A DNA stretch of 64,000 nucleotides from Paralysiella testudinis (GCF_016894345.1 NZ_CP069798.1:310001-374000); one strand, 5' to 3'. Positions 8,692 to 18,583 are shown, numbered from the stretch's first letter. Program-made: numbers and translations. The notes: generated from the letters alone by a model not told the origin.

Positions 8692-9573
8692 ATGAATAAA
8701 TTGGGCATCAATAAACTGGTTTTAATCGGCGTGGGGCTGATTGGCGGCTCGCTGGCGCTGGATTTGAAACGGGCTGGCCGGGTGGCCGAAGTGGTGGGCA
8801 TCGATATTGATGCCGATAACTTGGCACGCGCGCTGGAGCGCAAGGTAATCGACAGCGCCCATACCGGCATCCATGCCGCAGCCTTGGCCGCAGCCGATGT
8901 GGTGCTGATTGCCACACCGGTGGGTACCTTGCCTGCCATTTGTCAAAGCCTCGCGCCGCTATTGCCCGCCCACACCATTGTGAGCGATGTGGGCAGCACC
9001 AAGCAGCTGGCCTTGCAGGCCTTTGCCCAATATCTGCCGCAGCATTACCCGCAGTGCGTGGCGGCGCACCCGATTGCCGGCTCCGACCGCCACGGTGCGC
9101 TGGCGGCGCAATTTGGCCTGTTTGAAGGCAAAAAATGTATTTTATGCCCGCACGAAGCGCAAGATTCAGGCAGCCTTAATAGCGTGTCTGCACTGTGGCA
9201 GGCCGCCGGTGCGGATTTATACACCCTGAGCGCAGCCGAACACGATGCCATCTTTGCCGCGGTAAGCCATTTGCCGCACCTGATGGCCTATGCTTATGTG
9301 CACCAAATCGGCAGCGCAGACCAGCGCCAAGCATTGCTGCATTTTGCCGGCAGCGGCTTTCGCGATTTCACCCGCATTGCCGCCAGCCACCCTGCCATCT
9401 GGGCGGATATTTGTTTGGCCAACCGCGAGAGCCTGCAAGACTTGTTGCAACAACAACAACAGCAATTGGCGTTTTTGCAACAATGCCTGCAACAACAAGA
9501 TGCTGCAGCGTTGCGGGATTATTTTCAGGCAGCCAAGGCGGTGCGCGACGAATGGCAGCAAGGGCAAAGCTAA
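8692..9573 (+). CDS. tyrA: Prephenate dehydrogenase
   Basis: The 293-residue enzyme oxidatively decarboxylates prephenate to 4-hydroxyphenylpyruvate with NAD(P)+ in tyrosine synthesis. The Rossmann motif GVGLIGGS is near residues 13-20, the cofactor-selecting acid is GIDID, and AHPIAGSDRHG is the prephenate-side signature. I chose the ATG at 8692. A TTG at 8680, closer to GGATAGG, would add four residues and overlap the upstream gene. An uptake sequence lies inside the frame (SGSLN). A run of CAA codons near the end gives a poly-Gln stretch of about eight. Confidence 0.93.
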   Translation: MNKLGINKLVLIGVGLIGGSLALDLKRAGRVAEVVGIDIDADNLARALERKVIDSAHTGIHAAALAAADVVLIATPVGTLPAICQSLAPLLPAHTIVSDVGSTKQLALQAFAQYLPQHYPQCVAAHPIAGSDRHGALAAQFGLFEGKKCILCPHEAQDSGSLNSVSALWQAAGADLYTLSAAEHDAIFAAVSHLPHLMAYAYVHQIGSADQRQALLHFAGSGFRDFTRIAASHPAIWADICLANRESLQDLLQQQQQQLAFLQQCLQQQDAAALRDYFQAAKAVRDEWQQGQS

Positions 9574-9945
9574 GCTGTAATTGAATTTCAGGCAGCTTAT
9601 TGAAAAATGGTTATGCTGTTTGAATGTGAATTTATTTGTTCGAAATGCAACATAAATAACCTGTTTTATGGCTATTTGAATCAAATCTGATTGTATTTGG
9701 AATAATTTATCTAATTAAATTTCATCTGTCACTTGTGCTGCAGTGCAAAAACCGGCACAATGGCAACCGTTGAATCAGCCAATACTGGTTTAGCAGTTTC
9801 TCCTCTATTTCTCCTTTGTAGACTTGGCGCATACCGAATCGGTGTGCGCATTTTTTTGCCGCTTTGTAGTGGTGTCAAGCTGATGATATGGGTTGCCGTA
9901 TGTGTGCACCATCTGCGGCGCACCGCCTTGTCTTAATTTAATCCA
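9574..9945. other. Intergenic region after tyrA
   Basis: AT-rich spacer with one imperfect uptake sequence just after tyrA. The end ('AATTTAATCCACTATA' at about 9935-9950) looks like the terminal piece of a Correia element whose other half is missing. I see no gene. Confidence 0.5.
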
Positions 9946-10105
9946 CTATAGTGAAATGCATAACAAAGTGCTACGGCGTTGCTGCGCCTTAGCGCAAAAC
10001 GAACGATTTCGTACGGCGCCAAAGCGCCAACAAACTCAGTTCCGTACTACTTGTACTGTCTGCGGCTTCGCGTCTTGTATCACTTTATTCTTCATTCCAC
10101 TATTA
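9946..10105. repeat. Correia-like repeat element, TATAGTG-type ends, degenerate
   Basis: The ends TATAGTGAAATGCATAACAAAGTG and CACTTTATTCTTCATTCCACTATTATA are imperfect inverted repeats. The core (CGCCTTAGCGCAAAACGAACGATTTCGTACGGCGCCAAAGCGCC...AGTTCCGTACTACTTGTACTGTCTGCGG) matches the cores at 16364, 39895 and 54223. Its length of about 160 bases is that of full-size Correia elements. It sits just upstream of the glyoxalase-like gene and may influence its transcription. Confidence 0.65.
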
Positions 10106-10126
10106 TATAATCCACACTCACCGCCA

Positions 10127-10138
10127 AGGCTGCCTGAA
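10127..10138 (+). repeat. Uptake sequence abutting a start codon
   Basis: A perfect AGGCTGCCTGAA ends on the base before the ATG of the next gene. The AAGG at its 5' edge lies about 9 bases from the ATG and may double as the ribosome-binding site. Confidence 0.7.
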
Positions 10139-10519
10139 ATGAACATCACCGCCCTTGATCACTTGGTGCTCACCGTGCGCGATATTCCCCGCACGCTGAG
10201 CTTCTACACCCGCGTGCTGGGCATGCAGGAAATCACCTTCGGCGCTGGCCGGAAGGCTTTGCTGTTTGGTCGGCAAAAAATCAATCTGCACCAGCACGGC
10301 GCCGAAATAGCGCCCCATGCCGAGCACGCCACCGTTGGCAGCGCGGATTTATGTTTGCTCACCGAGACCCCGCTGACACAAGTACAAAACGAATTACGCG
10401 CACACGGCATTACCGCCATCAGCGAGATAGTGTCGCGCACCGGCGCCATGGGGCCGATCCAATCTCTATACTTGCGCGACCCCGATGGCAATTTGCTGGA
10501 AATCAGCCGTTATCCATAA
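10139..10519 (+). CDS. VOC family (glyoxalase/dioxygenase-like) protein
   Basis: The start at 10139 is the first ATG beyond the Correia-like element; upstream frame is repeat sequence. The 126-residue protein shows the vicinal-oxygen-chelate pattern: LDHLVLTVRDI (metal-binding His7), FYTRVLGM, then LYLRDPDGNLLEIS with the metal-binding Glu. The substrate is not identifiable. It resembles small stand-alone VOC proteins of the YaeR type. Confidence 0.85.
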   Translation: MNITALDHLVLTVRDIPRTLSFYTRVLGMQEITFGAGRKALLFGRQKINLHQHGAEIAPHAEHATVGSADLCLLTETPLTQVQNELRAHGITAISEIVSRTGAMGPIQSLYLRDPDGNLLEISRYP

Positions 10520-10690
10520 ATGCCATACAAGCAACCCCCGCGATGTTATGTTGATTTAAATGCGCGACCATACAAACCAATCAGGCGTATACAAACCCCG
10601 TTTGCATACGCCTGATACCCAATCTAAAAAATCACCTTACCAAATAAAAGCAGTTCAGCAGCACCATCCGCGTAGATACCATCTCTCGCA

Positions 10691-11693
10691 TCAAGCCGCA
10701 ATGGTTATTTTGGCCTGATATTCGCATTGGTGCTTCAACACACCAAAGCAAATCTGTACCAAGCGGCGCATCGCTGCGCCGATGGTCTGCATTTCCGTTT
10801 TGTTTCTGGCTTTCAGTCTGCGGTAATGCGCGTTAATATCCGGATTCCACGTTTTTGCAACCACCGCAGCCATATACAACTTAGCTCGTATGACCGAACT
10901 GCCCCGCTTGGAAAGCATGGCTTTGCCTTTGTGTTTGCCTGATTCCCGTTTTTCGGCACCAATCCCAAGTAGGCAGCCATTTGCGAGGCGGAGGTAAAAT
11001 GTTTGCTATGATAGAGCGCAACCATGCGCAATGAAACCACTTCACCTACACCGGGTATGCTGCGCAGTAAAGCACGGTCTTTTTCAAATCAGGATGCCGG
11101 TCAATATGTTGTTCGATTTCCTGTGTGATGGTGCTGATCTGCTGCTTCAAATTGGTCTGCATGGTGCTGATGGACTGGCTGACCGCTTCGGGAACAGCGC
11201 TGAATCCGGCTTTCTCCATGCGGTTGTCTTCACGCTGCAGATCGCTTTGCAGCCCATCTAGACGGGCTAGTAGTGCGTTGAGCCGCTTGATGTGGGGTGC
11301 AGCAGGCTGCCATTGGCGTACTTTGTGGTGCATGAGGCGGTCAATACCGGCTCTGGCCAGTGACTGGCTATCAGCCTTATCGGTTTTGTGCAAGCTGTCG
11401 TATTTGGCATAATGGGCACTGTCGGCAGGATTAAGCAGATAAACGGCGATGCCTTTGTTATGCAGGTACTCTGCCAATGCTTCATGGTAAACGCCGGTGG
11501 CTTCCATGAAAATTTTGAGTAGGCTTAAGTCTTCACCGATGTTTTTATACAGCCATTCTGTCAGTTGGTTAAAGCCTTGGAGGTGGTTTGGCAATGCTTT
11601 GGTTTTGATTTTACTGCTGCCAATGTCGCGGATAAGAGCACAATCTAATTTGTTTTTGCTGATGTCGATGCCCAATACTTGGAAGTTCATCAT
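10691..11693 (-). pseudogene. IS110 family transposase, two frameshifts
   Basis: Three frames on the minus strand join into one IS110-type transposase. The first (11693-11046) has the N-terminal RuvC-like DEDD part (GIDISKNKLD, MEATGVYHEALAEYL, DSLHKTDKADS). The others hold the C-terminal Transposase_20 part (SIPGVG, AAYLGLVPK, KRGSSVIRAKLYMAAVVA). One A is missing from an A run at about 11079-11084 and one base at about 10945-10955; restoring both gives a continuous protein. The ends of the element cannot be fixed from sequence because IS110 elements lack clear inverted repeats. Confidence 0.88.
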
Positions 11694-12013
11694 AATCTAT
11701 CCTTATTTATGCAGTGTCTTGCGGGCGCTACCGCGCACTTGGATACCATTCAGATTGTAGGATGAGGTGTATGGCAGTGTTATCTACATTTCAGTGTCGG
11801 GCACTTGGGTCGGATACAGTTTGCTGCCATACGGGGCGGGAATAATACGCGTTTTACTCACCGCTTGAGAGATACAAGGTCGGATTCTTGAATCCGACGT
11901 TTGGCCATCGGCCAAAGCAATGTGCGTGCCTTGTTCTGCCAACAAGTGTCGGATTCAAGAATCCGACCTACGGGCTTCATTCACGCCGCCCTTGCGTGGT
12001 CTTATTCAAATGG
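11694..12013. repeat. IS110 upstream non-coding region and paired palindromes
   Basis: The first 70 or so bases upstream of the transposase could belong to the IS110 left end, where a structured guide RNA is usually encoded. I cannot fold it reliably. Further on, GTCGGATTCTTGAATCCGAC (11879-11898) and its exact reverse complement (11948-11967) are each near-palindromic and together form a larger inverted repeat. Similar 'GTCGGATTC' repeats are common between neisserial genes. Confidence 0.55.
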
Positions 12014-12596
12014 TTAATTCCAAAATCCAGGATACCTTGAGGTTGCTATCAGGTTACATGCTTTCGGCTGCGTTTTTGAGTTTCGTTTACAAGCCGCCAT
12101 GGCTTCAGATTTGGCATAACGGCAAGATTTAGCATCTTCATATTTCCATGTACTGAACTTTTCCGCAGAATTGTATGCAACAGCAATGCAAACATTGACG
12201 TAGCTTTCTTCATATTCGCAGCCACCACCCGTTTTTTGATTGCATTGCTGTAAGCCCATTCGCTTAAGTGGTGCAATGGAAGCTTCGTCAGTAGCAGAAG
12301 GATAAAATGTTTTATTATCATGTCGATAAAAGTAAGGTTTGGTTTCTTTGGTCCATAACAGCACCGTAAAAAAATTTGTACCCACTTCATAAGCATCAAA
12401 AGATTGGCGTCCTTGTGAACCTTGCGAGCCGCCGCAGCGGGAGCGGTCGCCTTGGTAGTTGGGGTGGTTGCAGTTGTTGTGCATGGCGCCGATTTCGGCT
12501 GCCGATTGCGCATAAGCGCCCCGCCGCCATGCCCATCAACATCATTAAGCCAATAAACCGTTTAAACATGGCCAATTTAATGCGTTGGAATTTCAT
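12014..12596 (-). pseudogene. Secreted DUF4189-like protein, frameshifted in a G4 run
   Basis: The start at 12596 has AAAGGA seven bases upstream and gives a signal peptide (FKRFIGLMMLMGMAAG). The frame then breaks at a run of four C (four G on the coding strand) at 12519-12522. With three G the protein reads on as MAAGAYAQSAAEIGAMHNN and joins the 156-residue downstream frame, which has CIAVAYNS...W and several cysteines, as in DUF4189 proteins. Function unknown. A sequencing error or a true inactivating insertion are both possible. Confidence 0.7.
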
Positions 12597-12725
12597 TATT
12601 ATTTCCTTTCGCCAAATTTAATCACACATCACCAAAGAAAATGCTTTGCCTTAGACCGCCAAGCAATCAGAATTGAGCAAACATACTAATGCAAGCAAGC
12701 GCCGGAAACAACACCCCATTTCGCC

Positions 12726-13721
12726 CTAGCCGCGCCAAAAATAGCGCACCAGATGAAAAAACACCGGTGCGGCAAAGCAGATGGAATCCACGCGGTCGAG
12801 CATGCCACCGTGGCCTTGAATCAAATTGCCCCAATCTTTCACGCCGCGGTCGCGTTTGATGGCCGACATCACCAGCCCGCCCAAAAAACCCATGATGCAG
12901 ATAATCAGGCCGATAAAGGCTGCCTGAAGCGGGGTAAACGGGGTAATCCAATACAGGCCAGCGGCCAACAAAGTGGCGCTGGCAATGCCGCCCACAGTAC
13001 CGGCCACGGTTTTGGAAGGCGATAGTGCGGGCATGATTTTGCGCCGCCCAAACAGCTTGCCCCAAATGTATTGCAGCACATCACTGGCCTGTACCACCGC
13101 CACCAAAAACACCAGCAACAAGATATTGTGGCCTTCAAAACCGGCAATCTGTAGATTCATCAGCGCAGGCACATGCGAAAGGCAGAAAATGCTGATCATC
13201 ACCGCCCACTGGATTTTGGCGGTGCGCTCCAAAAAGTGGCCGGTGTCGCCCGCCAGGCTGGCGATAATCGGCAGCAGCAAAAAGCCGTATACGGGGATAA
13301 AAATCGAAAACATGCCGTACCAATCGGTGAGCACAAACCAGTATTGCAGCGGCAACAACACATAAAAGCAGGCAATCAGCACGCGGTGGTCGGCACGGCG
13401 GCTTTCCACCAGCGACAAAAATTCGCGCAAAGCGGCAAACGACACCAGAAAAAACAGCACAATGGTGCCCACCCGCCCCAGCCAAAACGCCAGCAGCAGC
13501 ACCGCTGTCATCACCCACCAAGCGTTGATGCGGGCGGTGAGGTTGTCGATGGTGGCATTGGGCAGGCCGCGCTGGCGCCGTTTCAGCAGCCACGCCACGC
13601 TGCTGGCCAACAGCAATATGCCGAAAATGGCGGCAAACAGCCATCCGGCCTGCGGATTGAATTGCTGGGTGGCCGCCACGGTTTCGGCGGCGGCCTGCTG
13701 GCTGGTGTTCCATACGCTCAT
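12726..13721 (-). CDS. YnbB-like phosphatidate cytidylyltransferase (CDP-diglyceride synthase family)
   Basis: The start at 13721 overlaps the plsC stop as ATGA. The 331-residue membrane protein has about eight transmembrane segments and the full CDS signature near the C-terminus (SAIKRDRGVKDWGN, then HGGMLDRVDS). It should make a CDP-diacylglycerol-type lipid from phosphatidic acid and CTP. It is longer than the usual CdsA and its neighbours (PlsC, a PAP2-phosphatase) place it in the ynbB branch rather than as the essential cdsA. Last gene of a four-gene minus-strand unit. Confidence 0.85.
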   Translation of the reverse strand: MSVWNTSQQAAAETVAATQQFNPQAGWLFAAIFGILLLASSVAWLLKRRQRGLPNATIDNLTARINAWWVMTAVLLLAFWLGRVGTIVLFFLVSFAALREFLSLVESRRADHRVLIACFYVLLPLQYWFVLTDWYGMFSIFIPVYGFLLLPIIASLAGDTGHFLERTAKIQWAVMISIFCLSHVPALMNLQIAGFEGHNILLLVFLVAVVQASDVLQYIWGKLFGRRKIMPALSPSKTVAGTVGGIASATLLAAGLYWITPFTPLQAAFIGLIICIMGFLGGLVMSAIKRDRGVKDWGNLIQGHGGMLDRVDSICFAAPVFFHLVRYFWRG

Positions 13722-14428
13722 ATTTGCTCTCCCTCTGCGGTTTCCGTTTCCGTTTCCGCTACGGCAGTTGCCATATTTACTGGGTGCGGTGCTAAGGCCA
13801 ACAGCGCCTGTTGGCTGCGCTGTAAAAAAGCCGCTTTGTCTTCGTGTTCTTGCCAATACAAGGCTTGGCCGATATTCACCTGGCACAGCAAGGGCACCGG
13901 CAGATAATGCCCTTTGGGCAGCACGCGGTTGATGTTGTTCAGCCACACCGGCACAAAGGCAGTGTGCGGATTGGCGCGCGCCAAGTGATACAGCCCGCTT
14001 TTAAACGGCAGCATGGCGGTGTCGTCGCGGGTGTTGCGCGTGCCTTCGGGGAAAATAATCAGCGATTCACCTTGCTGCAAAGCGGCACTCATGGCGTCAA
14101 TTATCTGCTGCGGATTTTGGTGGCCGCCGCGATCCACCAGCAAGCCGTTAAACACGTCTTCGATAATAAAACAGCGGATGCGCCCGCCCAGCCAGTAATC
14201 CGCTCCGGCCACCGGCCGCGTGTTCATGCGCCACTGCTTGGGCAGCGACACCCACACCAGCACAAAATCGCCGTGGCTATTGTGGTTGGCGTAATACACG
14301 GTTTGGCGCGAAGGGAAATCAAGCTGCTGCGCCGCCTTGGGGCGCACGCCGGTGATAAATGAGGTGAGCAGGCACAAGGCGCTGTCGATGCGGCGCGCCA
14401 GCCAGCGCGCCCAGAAGGGTTTTTTCAT
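13718..14428 (-). CDS. 1-acyl-sn-glycerol-3-phosphate acyltransferase-like protein (PlsC family)
   Basis: The 236-residue protein has the two acyltransferase motifs: HNSHGD (HX4D, His49/Asp54) and FPEGTR (residues 126-131). It should transfer an acyl chain to a lysophospholipid or glycerol phosphate at the inner membrane. The C-terminus ends in an acidic TETETAEGE tail. Its stop overlaps the ynbB-like start, so the acyltransferase and cytidylyltransferase are made together. It may feed phosphatidic acid straight to that enzyme. Confidence 0.9.
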   Translation of the reverse strand: MKKPFWARWLARRIDSALCLLTSFITGVRPKAAQQLDFPSRQTVYYANHNSHGDFVLVWVSLPKQWRMNTRPVAGADYWLGGRIRCFIIEDVFNGLLVDRGGHQNPQQIIDAMSAALQQGESLIIFPEGTRNTRDDTAMLPFKSGLYHLARANPHTAFVPVWLNNINRVLPKGHYLPVPLLCQVNIGQALYWQEHEDKAAFLQRSQQALLALAPHPVNMATAVAETETETAEGEQI

Positions 14429-14540
14429 AAAATCCCGCTTATTTTCGGGTTTCAGGCAGCCTTGGTATCAAAACAATCGCGGCATAGGATGCGCCGCAGT
14501 TTCAAGCTTCAGGCAGCCTTCAATTAAATCCATCACAACA

Positions 14541-14963
14541 CTACAGCGCCAGCATACACAATAACAACAATATTTGCAGCCCGGTAAGGCATTGCCATAA
14601 ACGCGCCAGCCGCAGCGCCCCGGCACACCGCAACGCCATGCTGCGCGGCGACAACGGCTTGGCCAAGCCCAGCGTGTAAAGGGCGCTGTCCAATTGCGGC
14701 GGCGTTTGCCTGCCACGGGCAAAGCCGTCAAATAAACGCGCATCAAACCCCAGCCGCACCTGCAACACCAAGGCTGCCAAGCCCACCAGTAAAGCGGCAA
14801 TGCCCAGCAACCACAGCGGCAAACCCGGCAACGGCCACAAACGCCACCACACCGCCGCAAACAGCAGCAAATTGAGCCAAAACAAAGGCGCGGCGGCGCG
14901 CAACAAAGCCGCCGTGGTGTAAGCCAGCTGGCGCTCGGTTTCCTCGCTTGCTTGCGTGTACAT
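14541..14963 (-). CDS. Small membrane protein in the ynb-like operon
   Basis: The 140-residue protein starts with AGGAG seven bases before the ATG and 11 bases after the stop of the phosphatase gene. Two hydrophobic segments lie near residues 25-45 and 50-68, another near the C-terminus, with a basic stretch between. I do not recognise the family. Its place between ynbD-like and plsC genes suggests a part in the same lipid pathway; this is inference from position only. Confidence 0.75.
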   Translation of the reverse strand: MYTQASEETERQLAYTTAALLRAAAPLFWLNLLLFAAVWWRLWPLPGLPLWLLGIAALLVGLAALVLQVRLGFDARLFDGFARGRQTPPQLDSALYTLGLAKPLSPRSMALRCAGALRLARLWQCLTGLQILLLLCMLAL

Positions 14964-14974
14964 GGTTTTGCTCC

Positions 14975-16282
14975 TTAGATGCTTTCAGGCAGCCTTAATG
15001 CCTGTTCGATATGGCGGCGGGTGGCCGCGGGCAACACCATTTGTGGCCGCGCTTGTTTTAGCACCGCAATGGCCGCGGCCAAATCGGCGCAATGTCCATA
15101 GCGCACCAGCCACAGCAACACCACCGCCGCGCTGCGCCCGTAGCCCAGCGCACAACACACCAACACCGTGCGGCCCTGTTGCCGTGCCTGCTCCACCGCG
15201 GCGGCAGCGGCCTGTAAATCGGCCGGCGGCGGTGCAACCATATCCAGCATCGGCTGGGCGTGGTAATAACTAGGCTGCCTGAACAGCGGATATTCGGCAC
15301 ACACATCCACCACCGCCTCAAACCGAGCCGCAGCAGTGATGCTGCCGATATGCAGCCTGTCGGCCACCACCACACTGGCAGGCACGCCGCGCAGCCAATA
15401 CGCCATATTCAAGCGCACCGCCACCAAATACGGCAACAGCAGCAAAGCAGCAGCCGGGCTTAAACGGCCATGCACCTGCTTTTGCAATGCCGCCGCACCC
15501 AAGCCGCCATACGCCGCCGCCAGCAATAAGCACGCCGCCACCGGCCAAAACAGCCACAGCCAAGCGCTCACGCCACCCCACAGCGCCGCTGCGGTAAACA
15601 CAACCGCCAAGCCCAGATACAGCGCCAGCCAACGCGGATAGACAGGCTGCCTGAAACGCAAAGGCGTGGCACCATGAGTGGGAAACGCCCACCACAACAG
15701 CGCGCCCACCAATACGCCGGTGGGGATATCGATAAAATGATGCTGATAAGTGGTGAGCACCGACAGCCCAATCAGCAACAACCACGCCAGCCACAGCCCG
15801 CGCCAGCGTTCAGGCAGCCTACTCCAATAAAAACGCCCCACCACCATAGTGAGGATAATGTGCAGCGACGGCGCTTGGTTATACGGCTGGTCGAACACCG
15901 CCAGCGACGCAAACAACCAGCCCGACACCCCGCCCACATCCGGCTTGAGCCAAGTGTATTGCAGCGGCCACAGCACAAAACACACAATAGCTATCGCTTG
16001 CGCACAAACCAATTGGGCAATATAGCGATACAGCTCGGCGCGGCTCTTGGCCACAAAAAACGCCGCCGCATAGCACAGATTCAGGCTCCAATACGGCACA
16101 ATCGTCCACGCCCAAAACGGAATCTGCCGCTCCCACGCAAAAGCCATTTCCGGCACCCCGCCCTGCTGCGCCGCCAGCCAATTGGCCAAACCGTAGCTGC
16201 TGTAAAACAGCACCCCCATGGCCAACAGGCACATAAGGGCGTGTTTTTTGCTTAAATCAGAAGGGGAATCGGCAGTAGACAT
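14975..16282 (-). CDS. YnbD-like PAP2 / dual-specificity phosphatase fusion
   Basis: This 435-residue membrane protein combines a PAP2-type lipid phosphatase part (APSLHI and HHFIDIPTGVLVG in the middle, several transmembrane helices) with a C-terminal dual-specificity phosphatase domain whose P-loop is VCCALGYGRSAA (C-x5-R form). The same fusion defines E. coli YnbD. The start is taken at the ATG at 16282; a TTG at 16300 would add six residues. It is the first gene of the unit ynbD-like, small membrane protein, plsC, ynbB-like. A Correia element lies just upstream at 16364. Confidence 0.88.
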   Translation of the reverse strand: MSTADSPSDLSKKHALMCLLAMGVLFYSSYGLANWLAAQQGGVPEMAFAWERQIPFWAWTIVPYWSLNLCYAAAFFVAKSRAELYRYIAQLVCAQAIAIVCFVLWPLQYTWLKPDVGGVSGWLFASLAVFDQPYNQAPSLHIILTMVVGRFYWSRLPERWRGLWLAWLLLIGLSVLTTYQHHFIDIPTGVLVGALLWWAFPTHGATPLRFRQPVYPRWLALYLGLAVVFTAAALWGGVSAWLWLFWPVAACLLLAAAYGGLGAAALQKQVHGRLSPAAALLLLPYLVAVRLNMAYWLRGVPASVVVADRLHIGSITAAARFEAVVDVCAEYPLFRQPSYYHAQPMLDMVAPPPADLQAAAAAVEQARQQGRTVLVCCALGYGRSAAVVLLWLVRYGHCADLAAAIAVLKQARPQMVLPAATRRHIEQALRLPESI

Positions 16283-16363
16283 AAAGAAACAATCGGGCAA
16301 TCAATGCCCCGAATGTAGAGCAGCGCAGGTTTAACGTCAATGCGTGATGCTGCGGTTTTGTTT

Positions 16364-16519
16364 TATAGTGAATTAAATTTGAATCAAGACAAGGCGGAGA
16401 GCCGCAGACAGTACAGATAGTACGGAACAGAGTTTGTTGGCGCGTCTGCGCCGTACAAAATCGTTCTCTTCGAGCTAAGGCGAGCCAACGCAGTATTGAT
16501 TCAAATTTAATTTACTATA
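16364..16519. repeat. Correia-like repeat element, full length 156 bp
   Basis: The 23-base ends TATAGTGAATTAAATTTGAATCA and TGATTCAAATTTAATTTACTATA differ at one position. The total of 156 bases equals the classical Neisseria Correia element. The core carries AAGGCGGAGAGCCGCAGACAGTACAGATAGTACGG. It lies between the ynbD-like start and the acr3 stop, touching the acr3 stop codon. Such elements can carry promoters or RNase III processing sites. Confidence 0.85.
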
Positions 16520-18536
16520 TCAAGCTTGGCTGCGGTTAAGCCACCACACCAGCGACAACATCACCGGCACTTCCACCAGCACGCCCACCACCGTGGCCAA
16601 GGCCGCGCCCGAATGCAGGCCGAACAGCGAAATGGCCACCGCCACCGCCAGCTCGAAAAAATTGGATGTGCCAATCAAACACGCCGGCGCGGCAATTTCG
16701 TGCGGCAAACCCAGCCAGCGCGCACCGATGCGGCTAATGATAAAAATGCCGTAGGTTTGCACCAAGAGCGGAATCGCAATCAGCACAATCACCAGCGGCT
16801 GCGCCACAATCGTGGCTGCCTGAAAGCCAAACAGCAACACCACCGTAAACACCAGCCCGCCGATGGCAAAGGGCTTTAAGCGGCGACCCAATGCGGCCAC
16901 GGAGCCGCCCGTTCGCTGCAAATACGCCCGCGTGGCCATGCCTGCCAACAGCGGCAGCAGCACATACAGCACCGTAGACCACACCAGCGTTTGCCACGGA
17001 ATCGCCACATCGCTCACCCCCAGCAGCAAAGCGGCAATCGGCGCATAGGCCACAATCATAATCAAATCGTTTACCGACACCTGCACCAAGGTGTAATTGG
17101 GATCGCCTTTAACCAATTGATTCCACACAAACACCATCGCTGTACACGGCGCCACGCCCAGCAAAATCATGCCCGCAATGTATTGCTGCGCATCGGCAGG
17201 CGCCACCCACGGCGCAAAAAACACCCGGAAAAACAACCAGCCCACCGCTGCCATGGTAAAGGGCTTGATTAACTGTTAAGACCCATAATCTTCTGGAATG
17301 GATTTTCACGAAACAATTCAGGCTCTAGATTATAGCAATCTTCCAAAGCCTGCCAAGGCGTTTTGTACTTCAACGACCGTAAGGGGCGTTGATGGTTGTA
17401 ATACAGCAAAAATACCATCAAGTGCCGTTTAAGTTCGTCAGGATGCTCATAGTGGAAGCGTTTGACCGTTACCTCTTTCAGCATCTTGTTGGTAATCTCC
17501 ACCTGCCCGTTCGTCCATGGATGACGGAATTTCGTGGTACGGTGCTCAATGCCCAAATGCCGGCAAAGCTCGTCAAACGGATGCTCCTTATCAGGCCGTT
17601 GTGCTTGGCTCAGCAAGTTGTAGGTAAACTGCGCACCGTTGTCCGTTAGGATATGGGTGATTTTAAACACACAATCTTGTTGTAGGTTGCGCAGAAAAGA
17701 AACGGCGGTTTTCTGCGTCATACGCGGATGAAGTTCTGCATAAACATATTTGGTTTTGCGGTCGATGGCGACAAACAGGTACAGCTTGCCGGTTTCACAA
17801 CGCACCTCGGTGATGTCGATATGGACAAAGCCAACCGGATATTGTTTGAATGTTTTTTACCTTTTTGGCCATCGGATTCATTCTTGGGTAAGCGCGACAA
17901 TCCGTGATGTTGCAAGCACCGGTGCAGATTGGAGCGGCTCAGCTTTGGAATATTGGGCTTGAAGATGATATACAGCTCGTCCAATGACAGCCGCAGATGT
18001 CGCCGGACGGTACAGATTGCCTGCTGCTCCGATTCGGTCAACACGCTGGGGCGGGTTTTGGGGCCGGACTTTTTATCTTCGACCGAATCTGCGTGTTTCC
18101 AGTAGAGAACGGTTTTGAAATTAATATTGTATTTTTAGCTAACGCTGCGATGCTCTCTTCAGACTCTTGTATTTCTTTTCTGATTCTAGGCGTAGTCTTG
18201 GCGTTACCATGCAATATGCTTGCCATAAGTCGGTCTCTTTTAATTGGGGTAATGATACTCCATAAAATTCAGGGACTAAACAATTAACCAATTAATGGCC
18301 AAGGTAAGCAACAAGCCGCGCGGGCGCTTGCCCACATCTTTTACCGCCGACCAATCGATTTGAATCATCATCGGATAAATCATCAGCCAAATCAGCACCG
18401 CCACCGGCAAGTTTACATGCGCCACTTCCAGCCGCGCCACCGCCTGAAACCCCTGCGGCAGCGCCAGCCCCAACAGCACCCCGGCCACCATCGCCAGCCC
18501 CACCCACACACTTAAAAAACGCTCAAAAATACCCAC
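16520..18536 (-). pseudogene. acr3: ACR3-type arsenite efflux pump, interrupted by an IS481-like element
   Basis: The N-terminal part (18536-18283, [16 protein letters not shown] to LAINWLI) and the C-terminal part (17267-16520, [14 protein letters not shown] to the end) are separated by the IS at 17274-18282 and its 6-bp duplication. Removing the IS and one duplicate gives ATT AAT TGG TTA ATC AAG CCC, fully in frame. The start is a GTG with GGGAGG a few bases upstream. ACR3 exports arsenite with about ten transmembrane helices, and the interruption after helix 2-3 should inactivate it. It follows arsC by 47 bases. Confidence 0.92.
17274..18282 (-). mobile_element. IS481-like insertion sequence, copy 1
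   Basis: The 1009-bp element has ends TGTTAAGACCC and TGTTTAGTCCC (inverted) and a target duplication ATTAAC (17268-17273 and 18283-18288). The transposase is spread over three frames: an N-terminal helix-turn-helix part (18226-18038), a middle part (18044 onward) and the rve-type catalytic part (17805-17269, with DNGAQFT, FRHPWTNGQVE and YNHQRPLRSLKYKTP). The two breaks are short A runs, each one base short, exactly as in copies 2 and 3. It interrupts acr3. Confidence 0.92.
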
Positions 18537-18583
18537 TCTGCCTCCCAATTCCGCTCACAAATAAACATCATCTTGCCGCTGAT

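Noticed and set aside
9440..9500. CAA/CAACAAC run as a phase-variable repeat
   Set aside because: The unit is a triplet within tyrA and changes do not alter the frame; it only gives a Gln stretch.
12505..12525. G4 run in the DUF4189-like gene as a phase-variation switch
   Set aside because: Four G are too few for frequent slippage; simple mutation or read error is more likely.
12726..13721. Essential cdsA
   Set aside because: The signature fits, but the operon partners and the long N-terminus point to the ynbB branch; another cdsA is expected elsewhere in the genome.
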